Source of the DNA: Terasakiella sp033100395
GTDB lineage: Bacteria > Pseudomonadota > Alphaproteobacteria > Rhodospirillales > Terasakiellaceae
Length of the DNA stretch: 64,000 nt
Direction of reading: 5' to 3'
Assembly: GCF_033100395.1 (NCBI RefSeq)
Contig: NZ_JAWLVJ010000014.1
Location: forward strand, 1-64,000
Every line of letters begins with the position of its first letter. Positions within the stretch are counted from its first letter, which is position 1. The notes beneath the pieces were generated by a model. It did not search any database. It saw only the letters and a program-made list of their open reading frames with translations, and was not told the DNA's origin. Shown in pieces: positions 59,565 through 64,000 of this stretch. The position numbers and the translations under genes were made by a program.

Positions 59565-62459
59565 TTGAAATTCCGCTTTAAATTACGCACACATTTGGGG
59601 ACCGCCTTTGTCGGGCTAACCCTTTTCGTCGGCCTGATCCTCGGACTGATTTCCTATCTGCAATCCGAACAGATCATCCAGAATTTAACGACGCAGACCT
59701 TTCTGCGCATCGAAAATGAAACCATTCTGGAAACCAAAAATCTGTTTTCCCCTGCCCAATCCGCCGTCGAACTGATGGCAAACCATGCGATCACCCAGGA
59801 TGAAACCTGGGATGAGCGACGCAGCCATATCAGTTTTTTATTCAGCGCCCTTGATACCGCCCCCAACATCACCTCGGTTTACATCGGTTATGAAGATGGT
59901 GATTTCCTGCTGGTGCGCCGCCTGCCCAAAGATACAGATCACCAGACCAAGTTTAGTGCGCCTGAAAATACCGCCTATATCGCCCAAAGCATTGATCGTG
60001 AAGGTGATAGTGTTATGGGCCTTTATGCCTATTTCCATGCCGATCACAGTTTGATCCATCAGGAAATGCGCCCGGATTATAACAGTTACGATCCCAGAAA
60101 ACGCCCTTGGTTTATCAGTGGTAGCCAGACGACCCGCTCCATCATCACAGCGCCTTATGTATTTTTCACTACACAGGAAGTGGGTTCAACCGTTGCCAAA
60201 CAGGCACGTTTTTCCAAGGCGATTGTGGGGACCGACATTACGCTTCAGACACTGGCAAATACGCTAAGCGGATTTAAGATCACACCGGGGACCGAAGTCA
60301 CCTTGCTGGATGGGTCCGGCCATGTGGTTGCCTACCCTGATCGGTCCAAAGGAGTGATCAAAACAGATAAAGGCGTTACCCAGGCCCATCTGAATGATTT
60401 GCATGTTCCCGTCCTTTCCAAACCCTATAAGACGTTTTTAGACAGCCCTAAGGATAAATGTTCCCTTGAAATTAAGCTGGACGATAAACAATGGCAAACC
60501 CTCATCGCCCCCATCCCGGTAAATGAGGAAACATCCTATATCCTCGCCCTCGCCGTGCCCGAAGATGAACTGCTGGCTGATGTGAATGCGTTGTTGGAAA
60601 AAGCCGCCCTTTTATTGCTTCTGGCGCTGACCTTCATCTGTTTGGTCTCTATTTTCTTAGGTCAATGGCTGGCGCGCCCCATCAAAACCCTGGTCGATGA
60701 AACGGAAGCCATCAAACGCTTTGATTTTTCCCGCCCGATCAATATTCGTTCCACCATCACCGAAGTAGATATTCTCGCGCAATCCATGGGGACGATGAAA
60801 TCCACCATTCAGCAGTTTGTCGATATTAACGAAGCTATTTTAGCAGAAGATGATTTTGATACATTGCTGAACCTGCTGCTGGATAAAACCGTGCAAGCCT
60901 CCGGCGGTGATGCCGGGGCAATTTATGTGCTGAGCAACGATGAAAGCCAGCTAAAACCCGCAAGCCTTTTGCTAAATGGCAAGGCTGCCAAAGCCCCAGA
61001 CCTGCAGCGTCTGGAAATGGATAATCTGCCAAATTTCATCCGTAACGCCATTACCAGCCAAATACCAAAACAGCAGAAAGTTACCCCGGATACATCCTTT
61101 ACCCTTTTGGAAACCTTGCTAAAAAACAGCCCACAATCCTGCTATCTGGTGGCTGTGCCGCTGTTTAACCATGAAAAGGAACTGGTCGCCCTGATCCTGA
61201 TGGTGCATGACGGCAAGATGGATACGGCGCATCTTGATTTCGTCCGTGCGCTGTCCAATACGGCGGCCATGTCAGTCGATACCCGTCAACTGATCGTCGC
61301 GCAAAAGAAACTGTTTGATAGCTTCATCCGTCTGATCGCTGGGGCCATTGATGCAAAAAGTGCTTATACGGGCGGGCATTGCGCGCGCGTGCCGGAACTG
61401 ACCAAGATGATGGCACGTGCAGCAGAAAAAGAAACAGACGGTCTATTCAAAGACTTCCAGCTTGATGACGAGGAATGGGAAGAAGTTCATGTTGCTGCCT
61501 GGCTGCATGACTGCGGCAAAATGACCACCCCGGAATTTGTCATCGATAAAGCCACCAAGCTTGAAACTATTTATGATCGCATCCACGAAATCCGCATGCG
61601 CTTTGAGCTGATCAAAAAAGAAACCGAATGTGACTTCTGGCAAGCCAAAGCCCAAGGGGAAACGCCTGAACCGATTGAGGCAACGCTCAGGCAACTGGAT
61701 GAAGATTTCGCCTTTATCGCCCAATGTAACGAAGGCGGGGAATCATTGGCCGAAGGCAGTATCGAACGCCTAAAAGAAATCGCCAGCCGCAATTGGACGC
61801 GCACACTGGATGACACCATCGGCATTTCTTATGAAGAAAAACAACGCAAAACCTATCCTGGTAACAAAGTGACCTTGCCTGTGAAAGAAGCGTTACTGGC
61901 GGACCGCGCCGACCATATTTTTACTCGCCCCAAACAGGATGTCCTGATGGCCGATAACCCTTGGGGCTTCAAAGTCGATGTACCGGAACATCTTTATAAC
62001 CGGGGGGAACTTTATAACCTGTCCATCAATAAAGGTACCCTGACCCCGGAAGAACGCTTTAAGATCAACGAACATATCATCCAGACCATCAGCATGCTGG
62101 AAGAACTGCCTTATCCCAAACATCTGCAGAATGTCCCGGAAATCGCAGGTGGTCATCATGAAACCATGGACGGACGCGGCTATCCCCGACAGCTGAAAAA
62201 AGAAGATATGTCCCCGGTTGCGCGCATGATGGCCATCGCTGATATTTTCGAAGCCCTTACTGCCATTGACCGCCCTTATAAAAAAGGTAAAACCCTTTCT
62301 GAATCCATCGAGATTTTATCTTACATGCGCGATGATAATCATATCGATGGCGACCTCTTTACCCTGTTCTTAAAGTCCGGCGTCTATCTGGAATATGCCA
62401 ATAAATTCATGCAGAAAGATCAGATTGATGAGGTGGATATTGATCAATATCTGACTTAA
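59565..62459 (+). CDS. membrane HD-GYP phosphodiesterase with dCache and GAF domains
   Basis: 964 residues. I choose the TTG at 59565 (LKFRFKLRTHLGTAFVG) because GGGGGAG at 59552-59558 is well placed; a TTG at 59550 lies before that site. Order: TM about 13-33, dCache about 40-335, TM about 340-362, HAMP to about 415, GAF about 425-585, HD-GYP about 595-950. Catalytic segments are AAWLHDCGKM (about 645) and GGHHETMDGRGYP (about 865). About 150 residues are inserted between them, more than usual. It should hydrolyse cyclic di-GMP. It ends in a four-base overlap with tadC. Confidence 0.9.
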   Translation: MKFRFKLRTHLGTAFVGLTLFVGLILGLISYLQSEQIIQNLTTQTFLRIENETILETKNLFSPAQSAVELMANHAITQDETWDERRSHISFLFSALDTAPNITSVYIGYEDGDFLLVRRLPKDTDHQTKFSAPENTAYIAQSIDREGDSVMGLYAYFHADHSLIHQEMRPDYNSYDPRKRPWFISGSQTTRSIITAPYVFFTTQEVGSTVAKQARFSKAIVGTDITLQTLANTLSGFKITPGTEVTLLDGSGHVVAYPDRSKGVIKTDKGVTQAHLNDLHVPVLSKPYKTFLDSPKDKCSLEIKLDDKQWQTLIAPIPVNEETSYILALAVPEDELLADVNALLEKAALLLLLALTFICLVSIFLGQWLARPIKTLVDETEAIKRFDFSRPINIRSTITEVDILAQSMGTMKSTIQQFVDINEAILAEDDFDTLLNLLLDKTVQASGGDAGAIYVLSNDESQLKPASLLLNGKAAKAPDLQRLEMDNLPNFIRNAITSQIPKQQKVTPDTSFTLLETLLKNSPQSCYLVAVPLFNHEKELVALILMVHDGKMDTAHLDFVRALSNTAAMSVDTRQLIVAQKKLFDSFIRLIAGAIDAKSAYTGGHCARVPELTKMMARAAEKETDGLFKDFQLDDEEWEEVHVAAWLHDCGKMTTPEFVIDKATKLETIYDRIHEIRMRFELIKKETECDFWQAKAQGETPEPIEATLRQLDEDFAFIAQCNEGGESLAEGSIERLKEIASRNWTRTLDDTIGISYEEKQRKTYPGNKVTLPVKEALLADRADHIFTRPKQDVLMADNPWGFKVDVPEHLYNRGELYNLSINKGTLTPEERFKINEHIIQTISMLEELPYPKHLQNVPEIAGGHHETMDGRGYPRQLKKEDMSPVARMMAIADIFEALTAIDRPYKKGKTLSESIEILSYMRDDNHIDGDLFTLFLKSGVYLEYANKFMQKDQIDEVDIDQYLT

Positions 62460-63421
62460 AAATCCGGAAAGACCTCAATCGCGCGGATGATTGCCGGGCC
62501 CAGCAAGACAATAAACAGGGCGGGCATAATGAAGAGGATCATCGGCACTGTCAGGGTAGCAGGCAATTTGGCAGCTTTTTCTTCCGCCTTTAACATACGC
62601 TCGGTTCTGAATTCTGAACTTAAAACCCGCAAGCTCTGCGCCAAAGGTGTGCCATATCGTTCCGTCTGTTGCAAGGTGCCAACCACAGCGCGCAAGCCCT
62701 GCATGTCGGTCCGTCTGTTCAAATTTTTCAAAGCTTCTGAACGGTCCGGCAAAAAGCCGAGTTCCATTGCGGTCAGCCCCAATTCTTCCGCCATTTCGGG
62801 GTTTGCCGCCATCATTTCGTGCGACACCCGTTTCAGGGCCATATCCAGACTTAAGCCAGCTTCGGCACAGACAACCAACAGATCAAGCGCATCTGGCAAG
62901 GCTTTTTGCAACGCTTCTTTTCGTTTTTGAGCCGCATTGGACACATAAACCTTCGGTGCATACATCCCTGCCAGAATGGCACCACAAGCCACCAGCATCC
63001 GCCCCATGGGCTGCAGGTCGGACATTTCCAGCACATATAGCCAGAAAAAGGCCAGCGCCCCAAACGTAAGTGGCAGGGAAACACGCAAGAAGAAATAGAT
63101 AGTCACAGCTTCTGAACTGCGATAGCCCGCCTGTGCCAGATCATCAGCGATTTTTTCGGCTTCACGGCTGCGAAGAACATTCAGCTTGGCAACAATCGCG
63201 GTGGCAAAATTCATCAGTTGCGGGCGGCTGAGACCATGCTTGTTGGCTTTTAAGGTATCATCCTGCAAAGCCTTTTGCTGCGCCTGAATGGCACGCATCC
63301 GTTTGCCTTTGACATCGCGCACCATCAAGGCATTCCAGACGAAGATCACGATAAAAAAGGCCTGCAGGCCAGCGCCCCAGATGATCAGGGTTTCAGCGGG
63401 TATTGAAGCAAAATTGCTCAT
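62456..63421 (-). CDS. tadC: Tad pilus inner-membrane platform protein TadC
   Basis: 321 residues. One TM helix near the N terminus, two in the middle (VTIYFFLRVSLPLTFGALAF and PMGRMLVACGAILAGMYAPK) and one at the end (PMILFIMPALFIVLLGPAII), flanking a T2SSF cytoplasmic domain (LPDALDLLVVCAEAGLSLDM ... LRAVVGTLQQTERYGTPLAQ). With TadB it forms the platform on which the TadA ATPase drives pilin assembly. Overlaps tadB by four bases. Confidence 0.92.
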   Translation of the reverse strand: MSNFASIPAETLIIWGAGLQAFFIVIFVWNALMVRDVKGKRMRAIQAQQKALQDDTLKANKHGLSRPQLMNFATAIVAKLNVLRSREAEKIADDLAQAGYRSSEAVTIYFFLRVSLPLTFGALAFFWLYVLEMSDLQPMGRMLVACGAILAGMYAPKVYVSNAAQKRKEALQKALPDALDLLVVCAEAGLSLDMALKRVSHEMMAANPEMAEELGLTAMELGFLPDRSEALKNLNRRTDMQGLRAVVGTLQQTERYGTPLAQSLRVLSSEFRTERMLKAEEKAAKLPATLTVPMILFIMPALFIVLLGPAIIRAIEVFPDF

Positions 63422-64000
63422 ATCTCAAACCTCACCATCTTGAACATAACCAGCGCACCGATACCAATCGAACTCAACGCACCAACCGTCAGAGCAATGC
63501 CTGTATCACTGTTAAACAACGGCGCGGTATAGCCAGGGCTTAAAACTTCCAGAATGGCGAACATGGCAAAAGGCAGACCACCAAGGATATAGGCACTGGC
63601 GCGTGCTTCTGATGCAAGCGCTTTGACTTTCAGTTTCATGGTCTGGCGCTGACGTAAAATCTCACTTAGGTTTTCCAGTGTTTCTGCCAGATTACCGCCT
63701 GTTTCAGACTGCACAACAAGACTGATCACAAAGAAATTAAACTCTGCATTATCCAGCCGTTTGGCTGCTTTCCACAAGGCATCTTCCATAGTCTCCCCAA
63801 TTTTCATGGCTTCGGAAATGCGGGAAAATTCAGCCGCGACTGGGCCCTGCATTTCATTTGAGACAATGGTGATGCCTTCAGTGACCGGAAGGCCGGATTT
63901 CACCGCACGGACAATCAGATCAATCGCATCAGGAAAGACTTTGGTAAAAGCCAGATTGCGTCGGCTGATCAGGATATCGATCACCATATGCCCGCCCCCT
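63418..64000 (-). CDS. tadB: Tad pilus inner-membrane platform protein TadB, 5' truncated by window edge
   Basis: The visible 193 codons are open to the window end. They contain the T2SSF domain (FPDAIDLIVRAVKSGLPVTE, LVVQSETGGNLAETLENLSE) and two C-terminal TM helices. The ATG at 63985-63987 lies inside conserved sequence and lacks the N-terminal TM helices of a full TadB (about 320 residues), so the true start is outside. Gene order tadB-tadC is the usual one. Confidence 0.9.
   Translation of the reverse strand, partial: GGGHMVIDILISRRNLAFTKVFPDAIDLIVRAVKSGLPVTEGITIVSNEMQGPVAAEFSRISEAMKIGETMEDALWKAAKRLDNAEFNFFVISLVVQSETGGNLAETLENLSEILRQRQTMKLKVKALASEARASAYILGGLPFAMFAILEVLSPGYTAPLFNSDTGIALTVGALSSIGIGALVMFKMVRFEI

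Overview
The window looks like chromosome of a marine, free-living alphaproteobacterium of Rhodospirillales type (a Terasakiella- or Magnetovibrio-like organism is my best guess, from gene families and moderate GC only; no rRNA is present to fix it). Coding density is high, genes sit in tight operons with 1-4 base overlaps, and I see no transposase, integrase, CRISPR array or prophage. One N at 671 sits inside tuf and marks an assembly gap.

Layout. 1-1034 (minus): 3' truncated tuf preceded by tRNA-Gly and tRNA-Tyr, the usual tufB arrangement. 1201-3133: rlmB, an orphan periplasmic solute-binding protein and tRNA-Thr. 3254-16270: a complete carbon-phosphorus lyase locus. phnF is divergent from phnGHIJKLMN; on the opposite strand lie phnC, phnD, phnE, a hexapeptide acetyltransferase, a 2H phosphoesterase-like protein, an EEP-family phosphatase/nuclease and a beta-hydroxyacid dehydrogenase. 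PhnP is not in the locus, and the 2H protein is the best candidate to replace it. 16557-18534: a saccharopine-dehydrogenase-like protein and a cell-wall amidase.

18665-36376 is the most unusual part. A minus-strand operon encodes, in order of transcription, a sulfotransferase, a 2737-residue DUF4347 protein with 17 tandem repeats, a TolC-like lipoprotein, an HlyD-like adaptor, a GAF-like/HlyD fusion and an M50 metalloprotease/HlyD fusion. It resembles a type I secretion locus, but the ABC exporter is missing and a membrane protease fused to an adaptor occupies its place. Divergent from it are three paralogous secreted proteins with a phage tail-collar domain and four conserved cysteines. I infer an export, processing and possibly sulfation system for a giant surface protein.

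36495-50633 is a signalling region on the plus strand: acetyltransferase, ABC-type binding protein without permease, a membrane sensor, a sensor fused to an MFS transporter, a SpoIIE-type phosphatase, STAS protein (opposite strand), RsbW-like kinase, RCK-type channel, a degenerate Hpt-receiver protein, a Cys-containing unknown, a five-repeat coiled coil and a GAF-GAF-PAS adenylate cyclase. It looks like a partner-switching module with second-messenger output.

50735-53164: a LanC-like cyclase, a possible 62-residue peptide gene and a tandem winged-helix regulator, divergent from a VOC-family protein. 53230-58663: a PAS histidine kinase, a large RTX protein with a glycosidase-like domain and a small exported unknown. 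58740-64000: a TPR lipoprotein and an HD-GYP phosphodiesterase convergent with tadC and tadB of a Tad pilus locus that continues past the window.
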